From: Magnetovibrio sp.
GTDB taxonomy: Bacteria; Pseudomonadota; Alphaproteobacteria; Rhodospirillales; Magnetovibrionaceae
Length of the DNA: 64,000 nucleotides
Direction of reading: 5' to 3'
NCBI GenBank assembly: GCA_026196495.1
Contig: JAPHSY010000021.1
Location: forward strand, 1-64,000
Shown: positions 1 to 9,965 of the stretch, piece by piece
How the letters are laid out: the number at the start of each line of letters is the position of its first letter
Position numbering within the stretch: the first letter of the stretch is position 1
Notes under the pieces: generated by a model
The model's input: only the letters and a program-made list of their open reading frames with translations
What the model was told of the DNA's origin: nothing
Databases searched by the model: none
Program-made: the position numbers and the translations under genes

Positions 1-1
1 C

Positions 2-913
2 CAATGGGGTAACTCTGAAGTGTTCTTCAGCGGTTCCACCACCTTGGACAACGGCTTGAAAGTTGCTGCCAAAGTCGAACTCGAAGCTAACCAAGGCGCT
101 GCTTCCGACAGTATCGATCGCAGCTACCTGACCATCAGCTCCGACGAAATGGGCGCTTTGACCATGGGTGCTGCTCCGCACGCTGCTGACGACATGGACG
201 TTCGCGCACCGAACGCCGGTAACCTGGATTGGCGTGACACCGACAACTTTGCTGGTTCTGCAACGGCTGCAACGGCTGCAACCACTGTATACACCAACTC
301 TTCCAACAGCATTTACCAATGGGGTAACCACGACGGCATTAAAGTTAAGTATGCTTCTCCGAACTTCTCCGGCGTGACCGTTGGCGGTTCTTGGTCTTCT
401 ATTGCCAATGGCGTTGAAACTGAAGATGGTCGTTTGATCACCACGGCCCAAGACGATACCTGGACTGTTGGTGCTAAGTACTCCGGCGACTTTGATGGCG
501 TTGGTGTGAACGCTTCTTTGGTTCACGGTACCGCTGTTAGCAACATTGAACAAACCGCTTTGGGTCTGTCTGTTTCTACCGCTGGTTTCACCATCGGTGG
601 TTCATACTCTGACTTCAACGATACCCGCAACAACCCGACCGATTCCAATGACGGCGAAGGTTGGGAATTGGGTGTTGGTTACGAAACCGGCCCGTACAGC
701 GTTTCTGCTGCTTACATGACGGCTTCCAACAAAGACACCACGGCGATTGCTGGTGACAACGAAGACACCAAGTGGAACGTTGTTGCAACCTACGACATGG
801 GTGCTGGTGTGGCTCTGTCCGCAACCTACTTCAAATCTGAAGCAGATGCAGAAGGCACCACGGCTGCTGTAGACGTGAATGGTCTGATCGCTGGTATCGA
901 AGTTGGCTTCTAA
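2..913 (+). CDS. Outer-membrane porin, 5' end truncated by window
   Basis: Open frame from window start; Gly/Ser/Asn-rich beta-strand pattern, porin-like C-terminus ending GIEVGF (terminal Phe). Confidence 0.85.
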   Translation, partial: QWGNSEVFFSGSTTLDNGLKVAAKVELEANQGAASDSIDRSYLTISSDEMGALTMGAAPHAADDMDVRAPNAGNLDWRDTDNFAGSATAATAATTVYTNSSNSIYQWGNHDGIKVKYASPNFSGVTVGGSWSSIANGVETEDGRLITTAQDDTWTVGAKYSGDFDGVGVNASLVHGTAVSNIEQTALGLSVSTAGFTIGGSYSDFNDTRNNPTDSNDGEGWELGVGYETGPYSVSAAYMTASNKDTTAIAGDNEDTKWNVVATYDMGAGVALSATYFKSEADAEGTTAAVDVNGLIAGIEVGF

Positions 914-944
914 GTTGAAGTAAACTTTGATCGAAAGATCTTGG

Positions 945-974
945 AAAGGGCGGCTTTAGCCGCCCTTTCTTTTT
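945..974 (+). terminator. Rho-independent terminator after porin
   Basis: AAAGGGCGGC-TTTA-GCCGCCCTTT followed by CTTTTTG. Confidence 0.85.
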
Positions 975-1135
975 GCCTGAAGTTCAGGCACCCCCAAAAC
1001 AACAGCGCAAAAAAGCGCCACCTGAAACCAGGCGGCGCGAGTCTAACAGGGAGGCGTCTAGGTTGCGTGAAAGCCAACCTGACAATATAACTCTAGCAGG
1101 AACCACCTAAGAATTCGTTAACCATGCGAGACGTT

Positions 1136-1318
1136 TCAACTCTTGAAAAATGCATCCGCTCCCGCACGGGCTGCTTTCTTGGTCTCAATTGCTGCTTCAG
1201 CACGCAAAATCTCAGATTTTAAACTATCGATATATTCCCCCAAAGCCTCAATGGACATTTCATCGAAGTCTTTCTTGCCACCTTTGGGGACTATGGGCTC
1301 AAGGTCATCTGTATCCAT
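1136..1318 (-). CDS. DUF1192-family small protein
   Basis: 60 aa, 'DDLEP...MSIEALGEYIDSLKSEILRAEAAI' pattern; divergent from quinone oxidoreductase. Confidence 0.7.
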   Translation of the reverse strand: MDTDDLEPIVPKGGKKDFDEMSIEALGEYIDSLKSEILRAEAAIETKKAARAGADAFFKS

Positions 1319-1392
1319 TTTTAGCTCCTGCTTGTCATCTTGCGTTGCATGATCATACTAGGCAAAGCCCCTCCCTGGGAAGACGTTGAAAG

Positions 1393-2409
1393 GTGACGAA
1401 AAATATGTCCAAAACCCTACCTAAAACAATGCGCTGCATTGAAATGTCCGAAGGCCGTGGTGCCGATATTTTACATCTGGCAGAACGCCCTGTACCCCAA
1501 GCCGGGGCTGGCCAAGTGCTGATTAAAATCCAAGCCGCAGGCATTAACCGCCCCGACGTCTTACAGCGCGATGGCCTCTATCCGGCTCCACCAGGCGCAA
1601 GCGACATTTTAGGTTTAGAAGCTGCGGGTGAAATCGTTGCTTTAGGCGAAAACGTTGAGACCCTCAAGGTGGGCGACACTGTAACTGCATTGCTCTCTGG
1701 TGGCGGCTATGCTGAATATGCCACCGCTTATGAAGGCTCCTGCCTACCGATCCCAGACGGGCTGAGCCTCGTTGAAGCTGCATCACTTCCCGAAACCTAT
1801 TTCACGGTGTGGAGCAACCTGTTTGACCGCGCGAACCTTCAAGAAGGTGAAACCCTGCTGATGCAAGGCGGCACCAGCGGCATCGGCACCACCGCCATTC
1901 AGATGTGTAGCCAATTGGGCGTTCGCGTAATCGCAACGGCAGGCAGCGATGATAAATGCCAAGCCTGCTTGGATTTGGGCGCTGAAAAAGCCGTGAACTA
2001 TCGCGAAGAAGACTATGTTAGTGTTGCCCGTGAATTCGGTGGAGGTAAAGGCGTCAACGTCATCCTCGACATGGTTGGTGGCGACTATGTCAGCCGCAAC
2101 ATCAAATCCCTGGCCCCAGATGGGCGTCTGGTGAATATCGCATTTTTGCAAGGCTCCAAGGTTGAAATTGATCTCATGCCGGTAATGCTCAAACGTCTGA
2201 TTTTAACAGGCTCAACGCTACGCGCGCGCGATCCGGGCTTCAAGGCTGCCATTGCCGACAATCTTAAGAAAACCGTGTGGCCATTGCTGGAAAACGGCGC
2301 GATCAAGCCTGTGGTTTTCAAGACTTTCCCTTTGGACCAAGCGGTTGAAGCTCATAAGCTCATGGAAAGCAGCCAACATATCGGCAAAATCGTACTCACC
2401 ATGGAATAA
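1393..2409 (+). CDS. NAD(P)H quinone oxidoreductase (zinc-type ADH superfamily)
   Basis: GroES-like N-terminus and Rossmann motif; 'GINRPDVLQRDGLYPAPPGASDILGLEAAG'. Confidence 0.9.
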   Translation: MTKNMSKTLPKTMRCIEMSEGRGADILHLAERPVPQAGAGQVLIKIQAAGINRPDVLQRDGLYPAPPGASDILGLEAAGEIVALGENVETLKVGDTVTALLSGGGYAEYATAYEGSCLPIPDGLSLVEAASLPETYFTVWSNLFDRANLQEGETLLMQGGTSGIGTTAIQMCSQLGVRVIATAGSDDKCQACLDLGAEKAVNYREEDYVSVAREFGGGKGVNVILDMVGGDYVSRNIKSLAPDGRLVNIAFLQGSKVEIDLMPVMLKRLILTGSTLRARDPGFKAAIADNLKKTVWPLLENGAIKPVVFKTFPLDQAVEAHKLMESSQHIGKIVLTME

Positions 2410-2486
2410 GCGACTTATTGGGGTGGGTTAAAAACTCTCAGAAATGGTTGTCCCGCCCCGGTTTTTGCGATACATAAAGGCCATCA

Positions 2487-2517
2487 CAACCCCCGCAAAG
2501 GGGGTTGTTCTGTTTTT
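2487..2517 (+). terminator. Hairpin plus T-run just upstream of trcR-like gene
   Basis: CAACCCCC-GCAAA-GGGGGTTG followed by TTCTGTTTTT. Confidence 0.65.
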
Positions 2518-2535
2518 AAAATGAGGAATATCAAG

Positions 2536-3225
2536 ATGGCGCAGCCTTTGATGCCCAAAGCGACAGCCGTTTGGTTGGTCGAAAACACCGCCCTTTCGTT
2601 CGATCAGATCGCTGAATTTGTCGGTCTGCATGAACTGGAAATTCAAGCCATTGCCGATGGTGAAGTGGCCGTGGGGATGCAAGGTGCCAACCCGCTGACC
2701 TCTGGCGAGTTGACCCAAGAAGAAATCGATCGCTGCCAAGCCGATCCCATGGCGTCTTTGAAAATGGCCAAAGCCACCCTGCCGACCCCCAAAGCACGTG
2801 GCAAAGGGGCGCGTTACACCCCCGTTTCGAAACGACAAGATCGCCCAGACGCCATCGCGTGGTTGCTCAAACACCACCCGGAACTGACCGACGGTCAAAT
2901 TGGTCGCTTGATCGGCACCACCAAGCCGACCATCAAGTCTGTACGTGAACGCAGCCACTGGAACATTGCCAACATTAAACCGCAAAGTCCGGTGGGGCTT
3001 GGCCTAACCAACGAAGCTGATTTGGAAAAGGCCGTTGCCATTGCCCGCGCCAAAGCTGGCACCACACACGTGCCTGCACAAGTGGAAGAAGCACCGGTTG
3101 ATCCATTGGCTGAACCAGAATTGCCAACCATGGCACCTGGCCCGGCAGCAGAGCCGGAACCCACCCACACGGTGGAAAGTGTGTTTGGCCCCGCCAGCAC
3201 CACGGATGAAAAAACCGAGAACTAA
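2536..3225 (+). CDS. DUF1013 / TrcR-like cell-cycle transcriptional regulator
   Basis: 'MAQPLMPKATAVWLVENTALSFDQIAEFVGLHELEIQAIADGEVA' characteristic of alphaproteobacterial DUF1013. Confidence 0.85.
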   Translation: MAQPLMPKATAVWLVENTALSFDQIAEFVGLHELEIQAIADGEVAVGMQGANPLTSGELTQEEIDRCQADPMASLKMAKATLPTPKARGKGARYTPVSKRQDRPDAIAWLLKHHPELTDGQIGRLIGTTKPTIKSVRERSHWNIANIKPQSPVGLGLTNEADLEKAVAIARAKAGTTHVPAQVEEAPVDPLAEPELPTMAPGPAAEPEPTHTVESVFGPASTTDEKTEN

Positions 3226-3250
3226 AACCGTTTTCAGCCATCAAAAGAAC

Positions 3251-3282
3251 AAGAGAGCCAGAGAAATTTGGCTCTCTTTTTT
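3251..3282 (+). terminator. Rho-independent terminator
   Basis: AAGAGAGCCA/TGGCTCTCTT stem followed by T-run. Confidence 0.85.
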
Positions 3283-3388
3283 GTAGCTTAGGTTACAGAT
3301 TGGACCTCTACGACCTGACAAACTCCTTCGTGTTGCAACGATAAATTTCTAATCAGCGCAACACGTTCAAATAAGGAGAGTTCAAAAG

Positions 3389-4135
3389 ATGGATACCACA
3401 ACAACAACAACAACACTCACCAAAATGGTCGCTGTGATTTCAATCACCCTTGCGGCCCTTCAGGTGAGCACGTCTCAAGCTGACGATACACCCCCAGCCT
3501 TCTACCCCACACCATCAACCACAGCCGTTCTCATCACAGATCCACAAAATGACTTTATGAGCGAAAAAGGCGCTGCTTGGGGATTGGTGAAAGACAATGT
3601 CACGGCTGTCAAAACCAATGAAAATATTGCGAAATTGATGAAATCGGCAAAAGCAGCAAATATGCCACTATTCATTAGCCCCCATTCCTACTTCGACCAT
3701 GACAAGCATTGGCATGATCGTGGCCCAATCCAAGGCCTCATGAACAAAAACGATATGTTCCGGGTTAAAGGACCGACCACCTACGCCAGCTTTGAAGACA
3801 GTGGCGCCGATTTCTATAAACCATTGAAAAAATACATTTTGGATGGAAAAACAATTATTTCCTCTCCTCACAAGGTTTATGGCCCGGACTCAAACGATCT
3901 GGTCTTACAGCTACGCAAACGCGGTATTGAAACCGTCATCTTAGGCGGATTTGCAGCCAATCTCTGCACAGATTCCCACATGCGTGAATTGATGGAACAA
4001 GGCTTCAACGTTGTTGTGGTCAAAGACGCCGTTGGTGCACCGGGACAAGAAGCTTACGATGCCGCAGTTCTGAATTACGGCATGATCGCAAACGCCGTAT
4101 GGACCACGGCACAGGCACAAGATTTTATCAATTAA
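3389..4135 (+). CDS. Isochorismatase-family cysteine hydrolase with N-terminal signal peptide
   Basis: 'AVLITDPQNDF' and 'VILGGFAANLCTDSHMRELMEQGFNVVVVKDAVG'; hydrophobic N-terminus ending before AD. Confidence 0.85.
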   Translation: MDTTTTTTTLTKMVAVISITLAALQVSTSQADDTPPAFYPTPSTTAVLITDPQNDFMSEKGAAWGLVKDNVTAVKTNENIAKLMKSAKAANMPLFISPHSYFDHDKHWHDRGPIQGLMNKNDMFRVKGPTTYASFEDSGADFYKPLKKYILDGKTIISSPHKVYGPDSNDLVLQLRKRGIETVILGGFAANLCTDSHMRELMEQGFNVVVVKDAVGAPGQEAYDAAVLNYGMIANAVWTTAQAQDFIN

Positions 4136-4190
4136 TCTCCTTGTGCGAAGGCCCTGTTTAAATACGTAGCTCAAGGACCTTCGTTCATCG

Positions 4191-4224
4191 AAAGCCGTAC
4201 CGAGGTTTCTCGGTGCGGCTTTTT
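4191..4224 (+). terminator. Rho-independent terminator
   Basis: 14-bp stem AAAGCCGTACCGAG/CTCGGTGCGGCTTT plus T-run. Confidence 0.85.
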
Positions 4225-4303
4225 ACAATCATTTTAAATGATTGCCATCCCCGTTCCGCCCCGCTAGCCTGATTTATGGGGTATCACACATTGGGGGTAT
4301 ACA

Positions 4304-5131
4304 TTGGACGAGACCAAAGCACAGCCCAGTACACAAAATCCTGGCGCACAAAAGCCCATCTCTCACTACATCAATGAAGTCAGTATCGAACAACCGTTTG
4401 TATGGCTCGGCAAAGGTTGGGCTGATTTCATCCGCGCCCCACGCCTCAGCATTGGGTATGGCCTGCTTTTCACCATGATCGGCTTTGCTTTGGTGGTGGG
4501 ACTGCACCTGCTGGAAATGGATTATTTAATCTATCCCCTGACGGCTGGCTTTATTTTGCTCGGCCCCATCCTCGCCATCGGCATGTACAATGTATCGCGA
4601 CGTATGGAACGTGGGCGTAACCCTCGCCCCTTAAAATGCTTTATGGCATGGAAACACAATCGCTATCACATTATGACAGCTGGCCTCGTATTCATGATCT
4701 TCGCCATGATCTGGAGTCGCATGGCGGTACTGTCTTTCGTGCTGTCCTTTCCCTACATTGGCCTGAACTTGGAAACCATTTTCAACCAAGTATTCTTTAC
4801 CACGGACGGCCTCATTTTCCTGGCCATAGAAACAATCATCGGCGCCATCTTGGCCGCCGTCGCCTTTGTTTTTGGCGTCGTTTCCCTTCCCATGATGCTG
4901 GACCGCAAAGTCGACATTTTCACCGCATCGTTGGTGAGCTTTTTGGTGGTGATGAAAAACAAAGGTGCGATGCTGACATGGGCTGGCTTAATTGTGATCT
5001 TCGTTGGTGCCGGATTGGCGACAGCCTACATCGGGCTTGCCATCACCCTGCCGCTGATTGGCTACGCCAGTTGGCACGCATACCGCGCCTGTGTTGATCC
5101 CAGAAAATGGCCCGAAACTCCGTTGGATTGA
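4304..5131 (+). CDS. DUF2189-like integral membrane protein
   Basis: TTG start preceded by GGGGG; multiple TM helices; 'LSIGYGLLFTMIGFALV' pattern. Confidence 0.75.
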   Translation: MDETKAQPSTQNPGAQKPISHYINEVSIEQPFVWLGKGWADFIRAPRLSIGYGLLFTMIGFALVVGLHLLEMDYLIYPLTAGFILLGPILAIGMYNVSRRMERGRNPRPLKCFMAWKHNRYHIMTAGLVFMIFAMIWSRMAVLSFVLSFPYIGLNLETIFNQVFFTTDGLIFLAIETIIGAILAAVAFVFGVVSLPMMLDRKVDIFTASLVSFLVVMKNKGAMLTWAGLIVIFVGAGLATAYIGLAITLPLIGYASWHAYRACVDPRKWPETPLD

Positions 5132-5158
5132 GGCCTTGATGACTGCCGGAACAGCCCG

Positions 5159-6100
5159 ATGGATGCCCTGATCAACGTCGTCTTCCCCGTGTTTGCAATT
5201 GTCGGCCTCGGCTATCTTTCCGGTGTCATAAAAATCTTGGGACCAGAATCCGCACAAGCCTTAAACCGCTTTGTCTATTATTTCGCCTTACCACCGCTGT
5301 TGTTCATGTTTACAGCAACCACCACGGTGGGAGAAATTTTCAATGGTCCGTTCATTTTCAGTTATCTGTTGGGAACACTTATAACCCTGTGTATCGCTAT
5401 AGGTGTTAGCCGATTTGTATTTGGTGAGAACCTCGCCATTGTGTCTATGTTTGGGTTCGGTGCAGTGTTTGCTAACTCTGCCTATATGGGAATTCCCCTG
5501 TTTCTCACCGCCTTTGGCGAAGATGGCACCCTACCTGCCGTTGTCGCAACCTTGGCCAGCAATATTATCCTCATCGGCGCGATAATCGCCGCCCTAGAAA
5601 CAACCCGGGCCAAAGGCTCTTCGGCCTCTCGGGTTATGATTGAGGTCAGCACAACCTTGATCAAAAACCCCATATTAATGGCACCATTAGTGGGTATTGT
5701 GTTTTCCTTATTGGTTTGGCCAGTGCCCCGTCCCCTGACCAATTTCTTTGATTTGCTCGGCGCTTCTGCAGGACCAGCAGCGTTATTTGCCTTAGGTTTA
5801 TCCTTAGTCAACAAACCCCTGCTTGGCGATCTGGCAGAGATATCTTGGATGGTAGTGTTGAAGCTGACAGTCCAGCCATTTTTCACATTCATCATGGTAT
5901 ATTATGTGTTCGAGCTGGACCCATTTTGGGCCAAAAGCGCCGTCATCCTTGCGGCCTTGCCCAGTGGCGCAATGGTGTTCGTCATTGCACAGCAGTACAA
6001 CACCATGGTCAATCGTGCTGCGGCCGGAGTGGTCGCAAGTACCGCCCTGTCATTAGTCAGCATCTCAGTCTTGTTGGTGGTGCTGGGGCTCGAACCGTAA
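5159..6100 (+). CDS. AEC-family transporter
   Basis: Auxin-efflux-carrier-like TM pattern over 313 aa. Confidence 0.85.
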   Translation: MDALINVVFPVFAIVGLGYLSGVIKILGPESAQALNRFVYYFALPPLLFMFTATTTVGEIFNGPFIFSYLLGTLITLCIAIGVSRFVFGENLAIVSMFGFGAVFANSAYMGIPLFLTAFGEDGTLPAVVATLASNIILIGAIIAALETTRAKGSSASRVMIEVSTTLIKNPILMAPLVGIVFSLLVWPVPRPLTNFFDLLGASAGPAALFALGLSLVNKPLLGDLAEISWMVVLKLTVQPFFTFIMVYYVFELDPFWAKSAVILAALPSGAMVFVIAQQYNTMVNRAAAGVVASTALSLVSISVLLVVLGLEP

Positions 6101-6161
6101 AGCCGTAACATCGGGACAAAGCTTATCAACTGAACACGCGCGCCTAACATCATAAACGACA

Positions 6162-6189
6162 AAGGCCGGAAGCTTTCGCTTCCGGCCTT
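6162..6189. terminator. Hairpin between convergent AEC gene and prpE
   Basis: AAGGCCGGAAGC-TTTC-GCTTCCGGCCTT. Confidence 0.7.
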
Positions 6190-6215
6190 GTTCGTTGAGC
6201 TGGTTTCGGTTGAGC

Positions 6216-8120
6216 TTAGCTGCGGGCTTTGCCGTAACCGATACCTTCCAGCGCCGTGGCGATTTCATCCAAGATGGACATATCGTCAATGGTCGCTGGT
6301 GCTTTGTATTCTTCGTTGTCGGCAATTTTTTGCATCGTACCACGCAAGATTTTACCGGAACGTGTTTTCGGCAAACGATCAACAACGGTCGCCAGTTTGA
6401 ACGCAGCAACCGGACCGATTTGGTCACGAACCATTTTCACCACTTCTTTGATGATGTCGGCATGGTCGCGGTCTACGCCCGCTTTCAACACCAACATACC
6501 CAGCGGCATTTGGCCCTTCAGTTGATCAGCAACGCCCATGACGGCACATTCAGCAACGTCGGGGTGTGCAGACAGAACTTCTTCCATAGCACCCGTGGAC
6601 AGACGATGGCCCGCCACGTTGATGATGTCATCAGTACGCGACATGACATAAACGTAACCGTCTTCATCCAAGTAACCCGCATCACCCGTTTTGTAGTAGC
6701 CAGGGAATTCATCCAAGTATGCTTCTTGATAACGCGCATCGGCGTTCCACAAACTGGGCAATGTTCCCGGAGGCAACGGCAACTTACAGCAGATCGAGCC
6801 AATTTTGCCGGCTTCAACCGGGTGACCGTCATCAGCCAGAACTTGTACATCCCAGCCCGGAGCCGCCTTGGTCGGTGAGCCCGGCTTGGTCGGGAATTCG
6901 TGCAGGCCTAAGCAGTTGGCCGCAATGGACCAACCGGTTTCGGTTTGCCACCAGTGATCAACCACAGGTGTGCCGAGGATTTTTTGTGACCATTCCAGGG
7001 TATCTGGATCGGTGCGTTCACCAGCCAGATAGAGCGCCTTGAGGTTGCTCATATCGTACTGTTTCATCAATTCGGCTTCGGAATCATCACGCTTGATCGC
7101 GCGCAGAGCCGTCGGTGCAGTGAACAGAACTCTGACGTTGTGCTCTGATACAACACGCCAGAACGCACCGGCGTCTGGTGTACCTACGGGCTTGCCTTCG
7201 TAAATTACCGTGGTGCAACCATGCAGCAGCGGGCCATAAACGATGTAGCTGTGCCCCACAACCCAACCCACGTCGGATGCAGCCCAGAACACATCGCCTG
7301 GCTCAACATCGTAAACGGCTTTCATGGTGTAGTTCAACGCTACCATGTGGCCGCCATTGTCACGCAAGATGCCCTTGGGAACACCGGTGGTGCCCGATGT
7401 GTACAAGATATACAGCGGATCGGTTGCCGCAACGGTTACGCATTCAGCAGGCTCTGCCGTTTCCATCTCTTTAAGCCAATCCACGTCGCGCTCACCCGAC
7501 AAATCGGCTTCGGCTTCGGGACGTTGCAGAACAATAATTTTTTCCGGCTTGTGCGTAGACAGCTCAACAGCTTGGTCCAGCAGCGGCTTGTATTCGATGG
7601 TACGGCCCGGCTCCAAACCACAAGATGCAGCGACAATGGCTTTGGGCTGTGCGTCATCAATACGGGTTGCCAATTCAGCAGCCGCAAAGCCACCAAACAC
7701 GACCGAGTGAATTGCACCCAAACGTGCAATCGCCAGCATCGCAATCGGGGCTTCAGCGATCATTGGCATATAAACAATGACGCGGTCGCCTTTGCCAACA
7801 CCGTTGGCGCGCAGAACACCCGCGAAGCGGGACACTTGGTCTTGCAGTTCTTTGTACGTGATGGTGCGCTTGGTACCGCCCGTCATGGGGCTGTCATAGA
7901 TGATCGCAGCTTGGTCGCCACGGGTGGCAACATGGCGGTCCACGGCGTTGTAACAGGTGTTACATTCAGCGCCCGAGAACCAGCGATAAAAAGGTGGATT
8001 GCTATCATCAAGGACTTTGTCCCAAGGTTTCACCCAGTCAATATCTTGGGCAATCTCGCCCCAAAAACCATTGGGGTCGGAAAGAGAGCGTGAATGCGCT
8101 TCTTCGTACTTATTGGACAA
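6216..8120 (-). CDS. prpE: Propionyl-CoA synthetase
   Basis: 634 aa ANL enzyme; 'YILYTSGTTGVPKGILRDNGGHMVAL' and full-length ACS-like architecture typical of PrpE. Confidence 0.9.
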   Translation of the reverse strand: MSNKYEEAHSRSLSDPNGFWGEIAQDIDWVKPWDKVLDDSNPPFYRWFSGAECNTCYNAVDRHVATRGDQAAIIYDSPMTGGTKRTITYKELQDQVSRFAGVLRANGVGKGDRVIVYMPMIAEAPIAMLAIARLGAIHSVVFGGFAAAELATRIDDAQPKAIVAASCGLEPGRTIEYKPLLDQAVELSTHKPEKIIVLQRPEAEADLSGERDVDWLKEMETAEPAECVTVAATDPLYILYTSGTTGVPKGILRDNGGHMVALNYTMKAVYDVEPGDVFWAASDVGWVVGHSYIVYGPLLHGCTTVIYEGKPVGTPDAGAFWRVVSEHNVRVLFTAPTALRAIKRDDSEAELMKQYDMSNLKALYLAGERTDPDTLEWSQKILGTPVVDHWWQTETGWSIAANCLGLHEFPTKPGSPTKAAPGWDVQVLADDGHPVEAGKIGSICCKLPLPPGTLPSLWNADARYQEAYLDEFPGYYKTGDAGYLDEDGYVYVMSRTDDIINVAGHRLSTGAMEEVLSAHPDVAECAVMGVADQLKGQMPLGMLVLKAGVDRDHADIIKEVVKMVRDQIGPVAAFKLATVVDRLPKTRSGKILRGTMQKIADNEEYKAPATIDDMSILDEIATALEGIGYGKARS

Positions 8121-8320
8121 TTGATGTCTCCCTCTAAAATCTGCCGGAGGAGGCCCTAAAACCTAGGCTAAAAGGCAGATAAAAACTCACAGTTACCCAG
8201 ACCACACCCCCACGCGTGTGCCAGGTTTACTCCCGAGCCCGGATTTTGCGACAAAAGAGTGTTTTTTGCAATGCAGCAATGTGGCAGACTAGCGAAAATT
8301 TAAGCAATTGGAGGCCTCCC

Positions 8321-9952
8321 GTGAACATTTACGAAAAGAATTTGGATAAAAACGCAGCAAACTTTCAAAGCCTAAGCCCTTTGTCGTTTATCGAACGTTC
8401 AGCTAGGACTTATCCAGACAAAGAAAGCGTCGTTCACGGCAACCGCCGCTATACGTGGAAAGAAACTTTTGCACGTGCGAAGAAGCTGGCCTCGGCACTC
8501 ACCAAGCGCGGCATCCAAAAAGGCGACACCGTCGCGGTGATGCTGTCCAACACCCCGGAAATGTATGAATGCCACTTTGGTGTTCCGGTTACGGGCGCAG
8601 TTCTAAACGCACTCAACTATCGTCTGGATGCGGAAAACATCGCCTTCATTTTGAACCACGGCGAAGCCAAATTCTTGATCACCGACACCGAATTTTCCCC
8701 CATGGTCAAAGATGCCCTGGGCCAAATCGGTCGCGATGACATCACCGTTATCGACGTTGACGATGACCAAGCCGAAACGCGCGGCGACAAATTGGGTGAG
8801 AAAGATTACGAAGCCTTGTTGGAAGAAGGCGATGAAGACTTCCCGTGGGTTCTGCCCAATGATGAGTGGGACGCCATTTCACTGAACTACACATCCGGCA
8901 CCACCGGCAATCCCAAGGGCGTGGTGTATCATCACCGCGGCGCTTACCTAAACGCCATTTCCAATGTTGTTGGTTGGAACATGGGCCATCACCCACGTTA
9001 TCTTTGGACCCTGCCGATGTTTCATTGCAACGGCTGGTGCTTCCCCTGGACCTTGGCCGCCAACGCGGGTACCAGCCTGTGCTTGCGTCGTGTGAGTGCA
9101 GAAAACATCTACAAAGCCATATCAGAAGAAAAAGCCACCCACTTCTGTGGTGCCCCGATTGTGTTGAACTTTGTCATCAACGCGACAGAGGACGAAATCA
9201 AACCGTTTGACCACAAAGTCGAAGTTATGGTCGCCGCCGCACCACCGCCCGCAAGCACTTTGGAAAATATGCAAAAAGCTGGCTTCAACGTCACCCACGT
9301 ATACGGCCTGACCGAAACCTATGGCCCGGCTGTGCAGTGTGCTTGGCACCCGGAATGGGATGAGCTGTCTATTGAGCAGCAAACCTTGAAGAAAGGTCGC
9401 CAAGGTGTCCCCTATCATGTTCTTCAAGGCCTCGACATCATTGATCCGGAAACCATGGAACCCGTTCCTGCCGATGGTGAAACCATGGGTGAAACCATGT
9501 TCCAAGGCAACATCGTGATGAAGGGCTATCTGAAAAACCCAGATGCTACTGATGACGCGTTCAAGGGTGGCTGGTTCCATTCAGGCGACTTGGGCGTGAT
9601 GCAGCCGGATCTTTACATCAAACTGAAAGACCGTTCCAAAGACATCATTATTTCCGGTGGTGAAAACATTTCATCGATTGAGGTGGAAGATACCCTAAAC
9701 AAACACGATGCCGTGTTTGCTGCTGCCGTGGTCGCCAAGTCCGATGACAAATGGGGCGAAACACCATGTGCGTTCATCGAACTGAAGCCGGGAACTGAGG
9801 GCAGCGTTACAGAAGATGAAATGATCAAATTCTGCCGTGACAACTTGGCGCACTACAAGTGCCCACGCAACGTGGTATTTGCGGAACTACCCAAAACTTC
9901 TACAGGTAAGATTCAGAAGTTCAAACTGCGTGAAGTGGCGGAGGATTTGTAA
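8321..9952 (+). CDS. Acyl-CoA synthetase (AMP-forming)
   Basis: 'LNYTSGTTGNPKGVVYHHRGAYL' and 'KDRSKDIIISGGENIS'; GTG start after GGAGG. Confidence 0.9.
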   Translation: MNIYEKNLDKNAANFQSLSPLSFIERSARTYPDKESVVHGNRRYTWKETFARAKKLASALTKRGIQKGDTVAVMLSNTPEMYECHFGVPVTGAVLNALNYRLDAENIAFILNHGEAKFLITDTEFSPMVKDALGQIGRDDITVIDVDDDQAETRGDKLGEKDYEALLEEGDEDFPWVLPNDEWDAISLNYTSGTTGNPKGVVYHHRGAYLNAISNVVGWNMGHHPRYLWTLPMFHCNGWCFPWTLAANAGTSLCLRRVSAENIYKAISEEKATHFCGAPIVLNFVINATEDEIKPFDHKVEVMVAAAPPPASTLENMQKAGFNVTHVYGLTETYGPAVQCAWHPEWDELSIEQQTLKKGRQGVPYHVLQGLDIIDPETMEPVPADGETMGETMFQGNIVMKGYLKNPDATDDAFKGGWFHSGDLGVMQPDLYIKLKDRSKDIIISGGENISSIEVEDTLNKHDAVFAAAVVAKSDDKWGETPCAFIELKPGTEGSVTEDEMIKFCRDNLAHYKCPRNVVFAELPKTSTGKIQKFKLREVAEDL

Positions 9953-9965
9953 CTATACATGAGAG

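Noticed and set aside
398-913. Repeated short motifs in the porin (e.g. QWGN, GVxVG)
   Set aside because: Explained by beta-barrel strand periodicity rather than DNA-level repeats.
6195-6878. 227-aa plus-strand ORF opposite prpE 3' end
   Set aside because: Antisense shadow frame of prpE, no plausible domain or ribosome-binding context.
7221-8093. 290-aa plus-strand ORF opposite prpE
   Set aside because: Fully antisense to a confident propionyl-CoA synthetase; composition looks like a shadow ORF with no family motif.
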